Shown here: piece by piece, positions 45,491-56,329 of the stretch
Position numbering within the stretch: position 1 is the first letter of the stretch
Layout: each line of letters starts with the position of its first letter
Source: Acanthosepion pharaonis
Taxonomy: Eukaryota; Mollusca; Cephalopoda; Sepiida; Sepiidae
DNA length: 64,000 bases
Direction of reading: 5' to 3'
Assembly: GCA_903632075.3 (NCBI GenBank)
Contig: CAHIKZ030005495.1
Location: 55,001-119,000, forward strand
Translations under genes and position numbers: made by a program
The notes under the pieces: generated by a model
Told to the model about the DNA's origin: nothing
What the model saw: only the letters and a program-made list of their open reading frames with translations
The model's database searches: none

Positions 45491-46258
45491 TTAGCAGTAT
45501 GGCCCGGCGTTGCCCATGCTTGATTCAAAAATCGTACGACTCATACAGCAATCGCTATCACTTGACTTAAAATATTTTTGCCATTCCTTGCCTTTAAAGG
45601 AGTGCCCTTTGCCGTGCTGATGTTGCTACATGCCTTACTTCTTGCCTATCTCACGCTGCGAATTTTTTCTAAGCTCTATACTAAACATTAAATCTGTTAC
45701 GAAAAAAGAACTAAACAAAATGAACGCAAAACGATCAGCTTTAAAAAGGACTCGTAACTGGAAAAACCGAATGAAAAAGAATGTTAACAACAAATATTTT
45801 TTTCACACCCAACCCAGTTCTGCGGAATCAGAATCTACGTTGAGTTTAAGCAAGCAAATGAGCCAATTGGAGTAAAGTGCCATGCAGATTTAAATTTTTC
45901 CCACTTAAGACGAATGCAGCTATCGATTTTTTTGCATGCTAGTTAACATTCGTGTCAGTCAGCTGTTGGCTCTCACGCTGGCCAATAGAATCTTCCTGCC
46001 TATTCGTGGCATCCAGTTATAGGCTCTCACTCTGGCCAGTACAAAATGGCCGCAATCTACACGAAAACTGCCGTAGAAGCATGAAAAAATCGATTATTTC
46101 CACTATCGATGGGAGTTGGGAAATGCAATGTCGGTCTTGGCCTTCTCGCTAACTTAGAGCATGTACATGTAAATTTTGGTGTAAATCCGTCGGAAATTGC
46201 GGCCGTGCATTCGTTACACACACACACACACACTCATCCTGACTTCTATAGATAGAGA
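45491..46258 (-). mobile_element. Non-autonomous Helitron, copy C
   Basis: On the minus strand it starts TCTCTATCTATAGAAG (46258) and ends with a hairpin region GGGCAACGCCGGGCC and CTAA (45491). The bases outside read A and T on that strand. CTAA instead of CTAG is a permitted CTRR end. It aligns with copies A and B, with a shorter (CA)n run near 46217-46232. Confidence 0.85.
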
Positions 46259-47015
46259 TTCACACAATCATCTAATGAACGCAAACAATTGCTTTTAATA
46301 TAGCGGAATCTCTTGTGCTTTTGAACTCATTGTTAATGTGTAAACTGTGCTGTAAGTTATTTAAAAATATCAAACAATTACTTAAAATTAAAAGAAAATA
46401 AATAAAAATAAATAAATTATAATGTTTTGTGTTTACATTTCGCACCTACTGCCAGTAAGTCAGTTAAAGGCGAAAGAGACGCCCAGTAAATCCCCAATAT
46501 AAAAGCTTCACTAAAAGAAGCAACATGAGCCGTTCGACATTCCACTGCGGTTTCAACTTGATCCTGCTGATGACTGCATCCCGACGCCTGTTGGAAGGAC
46601 TAAAATTCATACGCATTTTGCTTATCTCAAATAATAAACACCACACAAGAAAACAAATGTACAAAACGTAGACTGACAAAATTTCAAAGCTATCGCCCGA
46701 CTGACAGAAACGTTTGACAGCAATGAAACTTGCCAGAAATGTTAACTTTTTTACAAACCCTTCCTAATACAAACACGCGGCATACTTAAAAGAAAACTTA
46801 ACTGCGCAAAACAATTTAAAAGAGTTATGAAAACACTGACATCCATAAACAAGCTGTACCAAAATGAAAACTAGAAGAACCGTAGAATATCTAAAGCATT
46901 CCAAATATCTTTTGAATTTCTATTCTCTTTATATATTTGTGTTTTTATAGCAAACGAACCTCCGAAGAATCAATTGACATGACCGCATCACCGTCAACGA
47001 TGTGCTCTCGCGGAC
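46259..47015. other. No recognised feature
   Basis: AT-rich. A 71-codon minus-strand frame (46464-46679) has no domain. Confidence 0.4.
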
Positions 47016-47019
47016 ATCT

Positions 47020-47405
47020 CTCCGCGGCATTGAGGCTACCATCTTTCAACATTGCCTTCCTTGGGCCGGTCACGCTTCCAGAATGCGTCCCATTTGACAC
47101 CTATCCAGTTTGGATAACTCGCCAGCGGTAAGAGGCTATGCGGATGCCCAAAACGACACTTTGTGAATCCGTTGAAGACATCCCTGACAAAAGCCAACAT
47201 TGACCCTGAGACCTGGGAAACCGTTGCTGTAAATCGGTCTTCCTGGCGTAGGACCATCCGAGAGTGGAGGACTGAGACTTTCGAGCCCAACCACCAGCAT
47301 GCAGAGGATCTGCGACGTGCTGTCAGAAGGGCCTGACACGCCCAACCGCATCCACCATCTACTCTCTTCTGTGAATTTTGTGAGGAGAAAGTAAATAGAG
47401 GATGA
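47020..47405 (+). pseudogene. LINE RT C-terminal tail ('WAGH' type)
   Basis: In shifting plus-strand frames it reads PWAGHASRMRPI, then RHFVNPLKTSLTKANIDPET, then WETVAVNRSSWRRTIREW, then HQHAEDLRRAVRRA and FCEFCEEK. The family pattern is 'LRWAGHVxRM ... RLPK ... FKDxxKxSLxxxNIDPxTWExxAxDRxxWR', widespread in RTE-related LINEs. At least two frameshifts are present. A second partial copy of the central part lies at 47625-47715. Confidence 0.75.
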
Positions 47406-47837
47406 CGATCGAACGGGTGACAAAGACGATGACGACGACATGTCTTTTAATCTGTCGATTGATACAGGAGGAGGAGGAGAAAGTTCGAATACAATATCTA
47501 TGCAAAATGATAGCTTATAAGAATTTGAATTTTTATTTTTTCTAAACTATCAGAAATTAAATCAATCTTTTTAGCCAATAAATAAAAAAAAGTGTAACAG
47601 GAGAAAAATACTGAATTCGTTTACATCTTCTGGTGTCTGACGCTCAAAATGACACTTCGTAGATCCGTTGAAGACATCCTCGACAAAGGTCAACATTGAC
47701 CCTGAGATCCTGAAGCGTAGGTTAATTTTTCAGTGATTGTATGGCTTAAATTCAGGTATTTAATTCTATGTATTTAATACAATTAACATATTTACGCGCC
47801 TTCACTTTTCACAGTGTTTTAAAGTGATTTTGAAGCT
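47406..47837. other. Spacer with partial LINE-tail copy at 47625-47715
   Basis: ATGACACTTCGTAGATCCGT and CATTGACCCTGAGATCCTG repeat 47148-47215. The rest is unrecognised. Confidence 0.55.
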
Positions 47838-48205
47838 TATATCCATATCACCAGTTCTTGAACGATCACAGAGGTTGAGCAACGTTGAACCTGGTCAATA
47901 AATAAATAGGTAACCACTAGGGTATACCAGGTGTTGTAAACTTGGATGTGCAGGTGGTGTAATGGATAACGACTCGGAATTGGAAATCAGAGAGCCAAGT
48001 TCGAATTCAAGTTGGGTTGGTTATTTTAACTTATGCGCAAAATCCTTGGGAAAGGTATGAGTCGACTTCAGCTCCCCTAGCTATGGGTTAATTAGTAGAA
48101 CTTGTATCAGTAAATCATGATTATCTTCAAATATTCTAAAAAAATTCGGGCTATAAATAACTTGCAAAAGATTATTAAAGCGTAAAAAAATAAAACAAAT
48201 CAATC
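47838..48205 (+). mobile_element. 5S rRNA/tRNA chimeric SINE
   Basis: A degraded 5S head (ATATCACCAGTTC, GGTTGAGCAACGTTG, CTGGTCAATA) is followed by a well-preserved tRNA-like unit (GGTGTAATGGATAACG; B box AGTTCGAATTC) and the family body with CCTTGGGAAAGGTATG and CTATGGGTTAATTAG, ending A-rich. Confidence 0.8.
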
Positions 48206-48239
48206 AGAAATCTGGCGGTTCGACTCCGTAAGATTAACT

Positions 48240-48670
48240 CCATGTGCCTTTTCTATAAATACTTTCATGTTAATTTGCTCAGATGAGCTCTTGGCTATGG
48301 TACACTGACTTTTTAAAAAAATTTAAGCGCACTACTGGCGTCGAGATCTAATCAATTTATAGTTGAGCTGGCCAGATGCAACCATAGATGTTCTATGGTA
48401 ACAGTTTCGTTTCCATTCCTTCTCGTTTGTAAAACTCCCTTCCAGCTCCATGCTTTCCAGTCAATTTTAATCTGCAAAAATTTATCTGCAATATGCTGTC
48501 TTCCGGATTACTCTCTCCCCTTCCCGCTTATCATTAATGTTTCTATTCCTAATTCTTCCACACACTGTAACCACTTATGTCTTAGCTGCTTTAACGTCTT
48601 GCATGGGGTTGTAGACTCTTCCACAACACAAACAGCCTTACCTTTTTGTAGGAAATGCACTCTTCCTATC
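48240..48670 (+). pseudogene. CR1/Jockey-type LINE C-terminal end
   Basis: It reads FYKYFHVN, then after a stop ASRSNQFIVELARCNH, then VSIPSRL.NSLPAPCFPVNF and a final HCNHLCLSCFNVLHGVVDS. It corresponds to the extreme C-terminus ('FFPRTARLWNSLPxSxFP...') of the family whose preceding part is at 25553-25930. Confidence 0.7.
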
Positions 48671-48712
48671 TAGTAAGCCAAATTCTACCTTCAGACAATT
48701 TAACGAGTATTC

Positions 48713-48832
48713 ATTGGTCAATCACCTCCAATCTGGCTTGCTGATTGGTCAGTTCCGACCAATCAAACCGCCTGCCCGTGACTAAGCTGTTTTCCCGCTC
48801 ATATGCTGCGAGCCACTCGGTGAAGATATAAA
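48713..48832 (+). promoter_or_regulatory. CCAAT-cluster plus TATA-like promoter candidate
   Basis: Four CCAAT/ATTGG motifs lie within 51 bp (48713, 48728, 48744, 48759). The last two form an inverted repeat GATTGGTC / GACCAATC. TATAAA follows at 48827-48832, 64 bp downstream. The density is high for AT-rich DNA. No ORF of note follows, so it could be an LTR-type or relic promoter. Confidence 0.35.
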
Positions 48833-50380
48833 CATAGAACGTTTGAACCTTCAGAGAGAATAGCAGCAGTAATTACCAAGTTTCAAGATGTGACATTCAC
48901 CGACTCCCGTCTTAGTCATTGCTGACCAGACGTTAAAGACAATTACCAACTTCATACAGTCAGTCTCAAGAATTCGCAGAGTAATTTCCAATATACTCCA
49001 CGCCGTTCTAAACCATAATTTTGCCGCGCACGAAAACATTTACTGACTCACATTCGAACATTCAACGATCGACTCTGTGAACACTTTTCTCAACTTACTT
49101 ATGTACAGTGAATTGTATTCACTACTAAAAGATAAGTAAACATCAAATACGATTAAGGGTAGACCACTCTAAAAAACTCTTTCCAAAAACTCTTATTATT
49201 CATAATTACGATATTCGACACAAACAAAAAACAGCGAACTAACGAACAATATCAACAAAGAGACATTCACGAATCAAACAATTACACACACATTTTGTAT
49301 ACACGACACACACTGATTATCCAATCTGTATATTGATAAATTGTATATAAATGTTGCATTGTTTTCTAAACTATATATGTCTCGTTTTCTTGATTGCATT
49401 TGAAAGTTTATTTGTTTATTTGTTCGGGACGCAGTAAGACACGCATCCATTAACAAAAATCCTTCTGAAATAATTAACAATCCAGCACGTCTCCAACAGG
49501 GTCATACCGATTTTAAAAAAATCAGTTTAAAGTGTTTATATCTCTCCTGCAAATCTTTGGAGTCTGTTTGCCAGCTTTTCATCGCCATTTTGATTCTGGT
49601 TTGCTGATAACGACTGTTGATACTTGACTTTTGTTTCAAGCAAATATATGCTGTTTTTTTTATACCTACATTAGCTCACACTGGGAATATTGGCTTGGCA
49701 TTTTCAATACCTAAAAAACGTAGCTAGTAACACCCCGTCAGAACAGTGCAGAAACAGGATTTTCTGCTGTCATGATGAATAATTGCACTCTCAAAGAGAC
49801 TTCTTACTTTGAATGTCTATTCAGCGTCCAGACCTCAACTGGAATTTGGTATATACGATCCATAACTGGAAAAATCATCGGCTCCTTATACCGCCCCAGA
49901 AAATAATAATAGTATTATATTTTTTTATTTAATTATTTGACCAGTGCGGATTTTTTCGACTATGCTTGGTATGAACGGTCAGATGAGGGTCAGGTAAAGA
50001 GTTTATTGCCACGATACACTGATGTCGCCACAACTTCAAATATCCTCGAACCAAAATGCAGCGGACCTGCTACGTGACGAGAACGTTTAGCTGTAAATTA
50101 ATGAGTTTGGAATGAATTACAGAGATAACTGTAAAAAAAAATAACAGGCAAATCAGTTTCTTTGTTTTTGATTTTACCCATTCCCAAAGGACAATTTTCT
50201 GGCATTTCTTTCTAATTAGAAAACTGAAATCAACGCCCTGCTGAACAGAAAGAACGCAGATAAAATTCACAAGGAAAAAAAACTTGATTTCCAATTTATT
50301 TAAGTAGAATCAAAAGGGAAAAACAACAACCAAATTATGGCATGACTGCAAAAAAAAGTTTATGACATTTAGAATATTTA
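48833..50380. other. No recognised gene
   Basis: If the promoter candidate is real, any transcript would start near 48857. I find no domain, splice pattern or RNA structure to support one. 49200-50380 is ordinary AT-rich DNA. Confidence 0.4.
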
Positions 50381-50384
50381 TTTA

Positions 50385-50821
50385 GTGGGGTACTAAATGA
50401 TATTGATGTATGAGCGTAAGAGGAAGAGCTAAGAAATACAATTTATGAGGATATATAGGCCCGAGATACACTCAAGGTAGAGTGTTACTGAATGAGGTTG
50501 TTATACGAGTGGTAGAGGAAGAGCTAAGGAGTATATTTGATGAGGATATATACGCCCAAGTTACAATCAAGATAGAGGTTTACTGAATGGGCTCCTATGT
50601 GCAAAAGAGGAAGAAATAGCAAGTAAAATTTATGAGGAAATATAGGCCTAAAATGCACTCAAATTAGATATCTAATTAATGGGTTTGTTGTACAAAATAG
50701 GAAGACCTCGAAATGAAATTTGATGATATAAAGGCTCATTATGCACTCAAAGTAGAGAGTTACTGAAGAACGTTTTTGTGTGATCGTGAGAAGAAGTCAG
50801 AAAAATACAATTTATGATATA
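50385..50821. repeat. ~90-bp minisatellite, left part
   Basis: Units share GATATATAGGCCC, ACACTCAAAGTAGAGAG, TTACTGAATGAGG and GGAAGAGCTAAGAAATAC. Recognisable anchor points near 50469, 50563, 50654 and 50743 give units of about 90 bp. The array is cut at a TA by the Tc1-like element. Confidence 0.85.
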
Positions 50822-52029
50822 CACTGGCCAAAGAAAAGTTTTAACCAGGAGAAATAAACGTAATGTTAAGTCAACATAAATAAAGGGTATTTGGAACTAG
50901 TATGGAATAGGTCCTCCATTTGCTAGTTTCAGTGCTTGTATTCAATTTTTCATGGATTTGATCAAGTTATCAACAATCGTCTGATTCGTATTTTGTCACT
51001 CCTTTAGCAATGTTACTTTAAGGGTTGACACTGACGTGATTTTGGTTGCACGCTCTCGAAGTTTTCGGTCAAGGTGTTCCCAAACGTATTGGATTCATGT
51101 CAGGACTTTGGGCTACCCATGGCAGTGACTTGATTCCATGCGATTTCTTCCAGGCCTTTGCTACTTCCCTCGTATAACATGGCGCTACATCTTCTTTAAA
51201 AAAGGGAGACATTCTTGTCAGTCTGATTGGTTTCAAATAGTGGGATTAGTCCTTTCTCCAATATTTGACAGTATTTTGGACCATTCAACCACTCGTCAAC
51301 AATAATTAACTCATATTTCCTTCCAAACCAGACAGCGCCTCACACCATTACTCCAATTCTTCCATGTTTCACGGTCGCCTGCAGACATTTAGTGTTCCAA
51401 GTCTCATTCTGATTTCTCCTAACATAAACCTGTCTCGAATTCGAATATTGGCAGAATTTACTTTCATTTGACCAAATTACAGACTGCCAAAATTCATAAT
51501 CTTTGCTCTGGAATTCTCTCGCTCAGTCCATACGCCTGTTCCTGTTAACCTCTGAAATCAAGGGCTTCTTTCTTGCAACTCTTCTTTGATAGCCTATTTC
51601 TTTCAGAGACTTTCTCGCCACATATGGCGACATTTCCCTGCTGTTGACGACATCTTTGAAGCTCTGTCGATAGTTTCAGTTGACATTACTCTTCAGCGCC
51701 GTTTTTGTTCATTCATGACGCTTGGTTTTCCTGGATGTTGTTCCATACGACAATGGCCTACTTCATTAAATTTCTTGACAATATTATTAACTATCTGATG
51801 ATTAACCTGAAAAAAAACTAGCAATTTCTCTATTTGACTTGTCACACTGATGACATCCTATTATTTACCCTCGTTGAAATTTCGAACTTTCATTGCAAAA
51901 TATAATTCAACTATCGTTCATAGATGAGAGTGGCTTGATACTAACACATTATTGTCTGAAAAAAAGAGACGTTACAAGCCAAATTTGCTGTAATTAAATG
52001 TGGCTAAAAACTTATGAAAGCCTACAGTA
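50822..52029 (-). mobile_element. Tc1-like DNA transposon with decayed transposase
   Basis: The 1,208-bp element is flanked by TA (50820-50821 and 52030-52031), with imperfect terminal inverted repeats (CACTGGCC...AAGTTTT / TACTGTAGGC...AAGTTTTT). The minus strand encodes a broken Tc1 transposase: VNNIVKKFNEVGHC and QHPGKPSVM from the DNA-binding part; IWSNESKF, where the usual first catalytic Asp (SDES) is Asn; EDVAPCYTREVAKAW, then LPWVAQSPDMNPI; and, after a frameshift, WEHLDRKLRERATK. Many stops make it inactive. Confidence 0.9.
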
Positions 52030-52031
52030 TA

Positions 52032-52375
52032 CGTCCAGTTTACACTCAAAGTAGAGAGATACTGAATGAGGTTGTTGTATGAACGTATGAGTAATAGCTA
52101 GTAATTGCAATTTATGATGATATATAGGCTCAAAATACACTCAAAATAGATGGTTACTGCATCCAGTTGTTTTATGAGTGTAAAAAAAATGCGGATAAAT
52201 AGGCCCAATATACACTCAAAGTTATGGTCACTGAATGAAATTGCATGACCGTAACGGGAATAGCTACAATTTATGACGATATATAAGGCCTAAGATACAC
52301 TGAAGGAAGAGGATTATGCAACGAGGTTCTTTTATGTACGTGAGAGTAAGACCTAAGATGTACGATTTTGGGGAA
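52032..52375. repeat. ~90-bp minisatellite, right part
   Basis: It continues the left array with anchors near 52042, 52135, 52211 and 52296; units here are 76-94 bp and more diverged. Confidence 0.8.
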
Positions 52376-53240
52376 TATATAAGAAAGATAACGGCTAACC
52401 CTAGACTAGCTGAAGTTATACTTGAACTAATCGAGAAAGTGTTGTTGAGTACCTAGCACCCCTTCAGCACTCTTCCAACTGGCCTGGCTCTTAGCCTTAG
52501 TCTACGATTAAGGACTTTAACAGTTGATTAATAAGCTGATTAATATTCAGACTGATCTAATTTCATTTGGCTATACAGCATTTGACCCTCCTCTATTCCT
52601 TTTAAGTTGTCTTGTTAATTGATTTGTAACTTATTGTTCTATGTTTTTTGTATGCATCCGTTAGCACCGGATACTGGTGCTGAATAAATATATTAAGCAC
52701 TCCTTCTTCTCTGTATCATTCACGTCGAGGATACAACAGAAAGCATTCTCTTCGCGCTGTCTTCCACAAATTACCTGATCTTAGCAAGACGCTCTCTAAC
52801 TGAAACTTCCTATTTACTAATGGAATACAAAAGAAATGGAATTGTTCGTCCCATTATACGAGGCATTGCAAGTCAACTGGGAAGGTGTGAACTGATTTGA
52901 ACTAATGAAAATAGCGATATATTAGCGAGTGGCTTGTGAAATTTCCTCTATGTGAAAGAATTTCTATGGTGGACGATAATTCAATATCGACAATATGTGT
53001 TAAAAGTCTATTTAACGCAAATAATATGGAAAATTTAGAACTCCCAGCAGAAGGAGATTAGCTATTTTTTGTCATCTTATTACATTTTTAACTATACTTA
53101 CTCCCTCGACTATTATTTATAATAAAAAAGGTATTAATCGGTTTCATTCTGCAGAATTTCTAATAGTAAGTAACGGGGAAGAATTTAAGAGAAAAGCCAC
53201 ACAGTCGATTTCATTTGATGACCTTATATTTTTTGCCATC
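52376..53240. other. Possible LINE 3' UTR near 52400-52700; otherwise unrecognised
   Basis: GCACCGGATACTGGTGCTG and AATAAATATATTAAG near 52665-52700 look like the 3' end of a retroelement transcript, but I cannot name the family. Confidence 0.3.
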
Positions 53241-53775
53241 TAGAAAGTCTACTTTAACTCCATATTTCTAATGTCACCACCTAAATATCTGAATTTTTAT
53301 TCACTATTGGTTTTACATTTTCTTTTCTCAATAGGAATAGATATGTCCGCGTTTCGTCTAGTCTACACTCCACTCTGGCATTTTGAAGAGGTTTATCCTT
53401 TATTTCCTGTTCAGGATTGGGTTTCTGCTTCCTTCAAAAGTCTATTTCAATTCTATATTTCCAACGTCTCCGCCTAAAAATTTGAACTTTTATTCCCGAT
53501 TGGTTTTATGTTTTCTTTTCTCAATAGGAAGAGATAGGTTTGCTTATCGTCCAGATCAAACACCTGCCTGTATTTTGAAAAGCAGTAGAGGTTTATCCCA
53601 CATTCCCAGTCTAAGATTGGGTTTCCCATTCTTTCTGAAGTCTACTTTAACTTTATTCTTCTAATGTCTCAGCGTAAAATTCTGAAGTTTTATTTCTTAT
53701 TTTCTCAACAGTAGTAGATAGGTTCACCTATCGCCCGGTTCACACTCCTCAGTGTTCTTTTTTTAACGGAAGAAG
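53241..53775. repeat. ~195-bp tandem repeat
   Basis: Units start near 53244, 53439, 53637 and 53811 with GTCTACTTTAACTCC-like text, each followed by a CTCAATAGGAA phrase and a GATTGGGTTTC phrase. Divergence is moderate. Confidence 0.8.
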
Positions 53776-54711
53776 TTTCCTATTTAGGGTTTGGTTTCCG
53801 GTTCCTTCTAAAGTCTACTTCAACTCATGCACTTAATGTCCCTTCTTAATCTTGAAATTTTATTTACTATATATTTATATATTTTTTCCTTAACAGAAAT
53901 AGATAGGTTCGCTTATCACCCGGTTTATACTCCTACCTGGACTTTTGAACAGGAGTAGACGTATATTCCTTGTTTCCTGTTTAGGACTGGATTTTCGGTT
54001 CCTTCTAAAATCTTTTCATTGTATTGCTTTCCCAATAGCCCCTTGCGACTTACTGACATTATTGTCTTGTTTGAGTTGAATTGATTAGAAACAAAGAAAA
54101 TTAAACAGAAATTGGGCAAAACAATCAATTTTTATTCATAACGATGAAATAAGATTTGGCAAAAAATATGCAAAAGAAATCTTGACAGAAATTATATAAT
54201 TAGTGATCCATAAAGGCAGTGAAATTAGTAGGCAAGAGTTTCCTATTTAGGGTTTGTTTTCGGTTCCTTCTAAAGTCTACTTCAACTCATGCACTTAATG
54301 TCCCTTCTTAATCTTGAAATTTTATTTACTATATATTTATATATTTTTCCTTAACAGAAATAGATAGGTTCGCTTATCACCCGGTTTATACTCCTACCTG
54401 GACTTTTGAACAGGAGTAGACGTATATTCCTTGTTTCCTGTTTAGGACTGGATTTTCGGTTCCTTCTAAAATCTTTTCATTGTATTGCTTTCCCAATAGC
54501 CCCTTGCGACTTACTGACATTATTGTCTTGTTTGAGTTGAATTGATTAGAAACAAAGAAAATTAAACAGAAGTCATTGGGCAAAACAATCAATTTTTATT
54601 CATAACGATGAAATAAGATTTGAAATTTAAAATAAAAATATGCAAAAGAAATCTTGACAGAAATTATATAATTAGTGATCCATAAAGGCAGTGAAATTAG
54701 TAGGCAAGAGA
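53776..54711. repeat. Recent ~465-bp tandem duplication
   Basis: 53776-54236 and 54237-54711 are nearly identical. Differences include GGTTTGGTTTCC/GGTTTGTTTTCG, an inserted TCA near 54574 and a short indel near 54620. It arose from the 195-bp array. The 19.03-19.19 kb segment is a diverged relative. Confidence 0.9.
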
Positions 54712-54733
54712 TCATTGTAAATATATTTTAACT

Positions 54734-54769
54734 AGCTTAAAAGCCGCCCTATCAGGCGGCATTTAAGCT
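54734..54769. terminator. Strong hairpin overlapping the stop of a short ORF
   Basis: AGCTTAAA-A-GCCGCC and GGCGGC-A-TTTAAGCT form a 14-bp stem with one A/A mismatch and a CTATCA loop. The TAA stop of the minus-strand ORF (54763-54765) lies in one arm. I label it terminator-like only for its shape; a role in RNA 3'-end formation is speculation. Confidence 0.4.
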
Positions 54770-55014
54770 AACTCCTGTGGAGGGTTCTTGATTGGGCCTT
54801 CGGCTTGTTCAGAAGTTTGAGAGTCTTTGCATATACTCAGCAGTGGAAATTCTTCCATCTGCCGATCTGGCTTTTCATCTACATTTGCAGCCTTGGCTCT
54901 TTTGATTGCAATCTGGTCCTCTGTTGGCGGAGATTTCTTTTCGCTAGGCATACTGATGTCGTATGCAATAGGCAACAATAAACATTCAGAAGAACTCAAA
55001 ATTGATTGCTGCAT
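54763..55014 (-). CDS. Hypothetical 83-codon ORF, non-repetitive
   Basis: The minus-strand frame has hydrophilic, varied composition: MPSEKKSPPTEDQIAIKRAK from residue 22, then NVDEKPDRQMEEFPLL and QTSEQAEGPIKNPPQELA at the end. It shows no low-complexity bias and no match to the repeats in this window. A splice acceptor (GACATCAG) just before the internal Met near residue 22 would allow it to be a terminal exon. No domain is recognised. Length and isolation leave chance as a real alternative. Confidence 0.3.
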   Translation of the reverse strand: MQQSILSSSECLLLPIAYDISMPSEKKSPPTEDQIAIKRAKAANVDEKPDRQMEEFPLLSICKDSQTSEQAEGPIKNPPQELA

Positions 55015-55019
55015 TTAAG

Positions 55020-55660
55020 TTTTGCATTAATATATAAGTTTACCTTTCAAAAGTTCAACTTTAATTCTTCTGCCGCCACTTAATTTAAAGAAATGTTGAG
55101 GTACGCAGGTCCTTACTTTCCGTGCAAACAAATATTTTTATTTCATTGGTGACTTTTGCTGGATTTCGCAATTGATTTCAATTATTTCAAAATTTAAGTT
55201 GTTCTCGGACAAAAAATACGTCACAAAAAATCGTCGAAAACAATCACTGTAAGGAAAACTTGCGAATCCATAATTCCAGGATTTCGGGTCTAGATCTGAC
55301 CTGGAATGTTTTAAATTCATTCATGGAATCGGTTTGATTCCAAAATGGTAAGATTTGTTGGGCTGCGACCTCTAGGAGTAATGTTGAAAATGTGTGACAC
55401 ACTGACATTGGCATTTATTTAGAAAGATATCGGAAATCATTTAATCCTTGAATGGCAAGACAAGCTTTTACAAGTGTGCACACCAAACGAATAAAAACGA
55501 AAAAATTTGCATTCTTAGAGGGGGTTTATTCTATACAAAAACTAAAAAAGAAGATATTCTAACTCTTTTAGATAATAAGAATAAATACAACAAACATTCC
55601 TAAATTTAGTGTTTAACAGTATAACCATCATTGAAGCACACCATTCATAATGAAGCATTA
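55020..55660. other. No recognised feature
   Basis: Mixed AT-rich DNA. A 60-codon minus-strand frame (55138-55320) shows no domain. Confidence 0.4.
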
Positions 55661-55663
55661 CCT

Positions 55664-56310
55664 GGATGTGGCACAAATCCGAAAGAATGGGGTATCCAGT
55701 GAGAATCGAACACTATTACGTCGTAATTGTTTTAGCGAGATATGCTTACATCCCGTTGAAGTACCCTAAAATGGCGGTTTTCCAAGCGTAAATTAGATGC
55801 AATGTAAGGCCGAAAGTATGGGGCACCCAGTGAGGATCAAATTCACTATTCAGTCATAGTTGATCGAGCGAGACAAGCTTGCTATCAAGTAGACCACGTC
55901 GAGGTGCCATAATGATATTCTAAGCGTAGATTAAACATCGCACACGGCCGGATGTATAGGGCCTTCAGTGAGGATCGAACTCACTGTTCAACAGTAATTG
56001 AGCAACCTAACCGTTACTTCACGTCGAATGGCTCTAATGATATTCTAAGCGTAGCTTAGATGTGGTATAAGGCCCAAAGTATGGGGTACCCAGTGAGGAT
56101 CGAATTCATTATTCAATTTTAGTTGATTCAGACAAGCTTACTAACCAGTACACCGCGTAAAATGATATTCTAAACGAGCTTAGATGTGGCACAGGGCTGA
56201 AAATGTGGAGCACCCAGTGAGGATCGAACTCTCTCCTCAGTCGTAATTGATCTAACAAAACAAGCTTGTTAACTATTACAACACGTCGAAGTGTCCAATA
56301 TAACGGTTAC
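55664..56310 (-). repeat. Five-unit tandem array of tRNA-like (SINE type 3) units
   Basis: On the minus strand each unit has an A-box-like GTGTAATGGTTAGCA region, a B box of the form GAGTTCGATCCTCACT, a GGTGCCCCATACTTTCGGCC junction and a CTAAGCTACGCTTAGAATATC spacer. The plus-strand marker CCAGT/TCAGT lies at 55696, 55827, 55965, 56090 and 56214, so periods are 131, 138, 125 and 124 bp. Unit 2 keeps a pairable GGCACCT/GGGTGCC acceptor. A solitary plus-strand relative is at 20071. Confidence 0.85.
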
Positions 56311-56329
56311 GTATCCCGAGTATGGTAGA

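Noticed and set aside
51586..51798. 70-codon plus-strand frame
   Set aside because: It is antisense to the Tc1-like transposase remnant on the minus strand.
55664..56310. Cluster of functional tRNA genes
   Set aside because: Acceptor and anticodon stems are degenerate in most units, and the shared spacers and tails point to SINE-type units.
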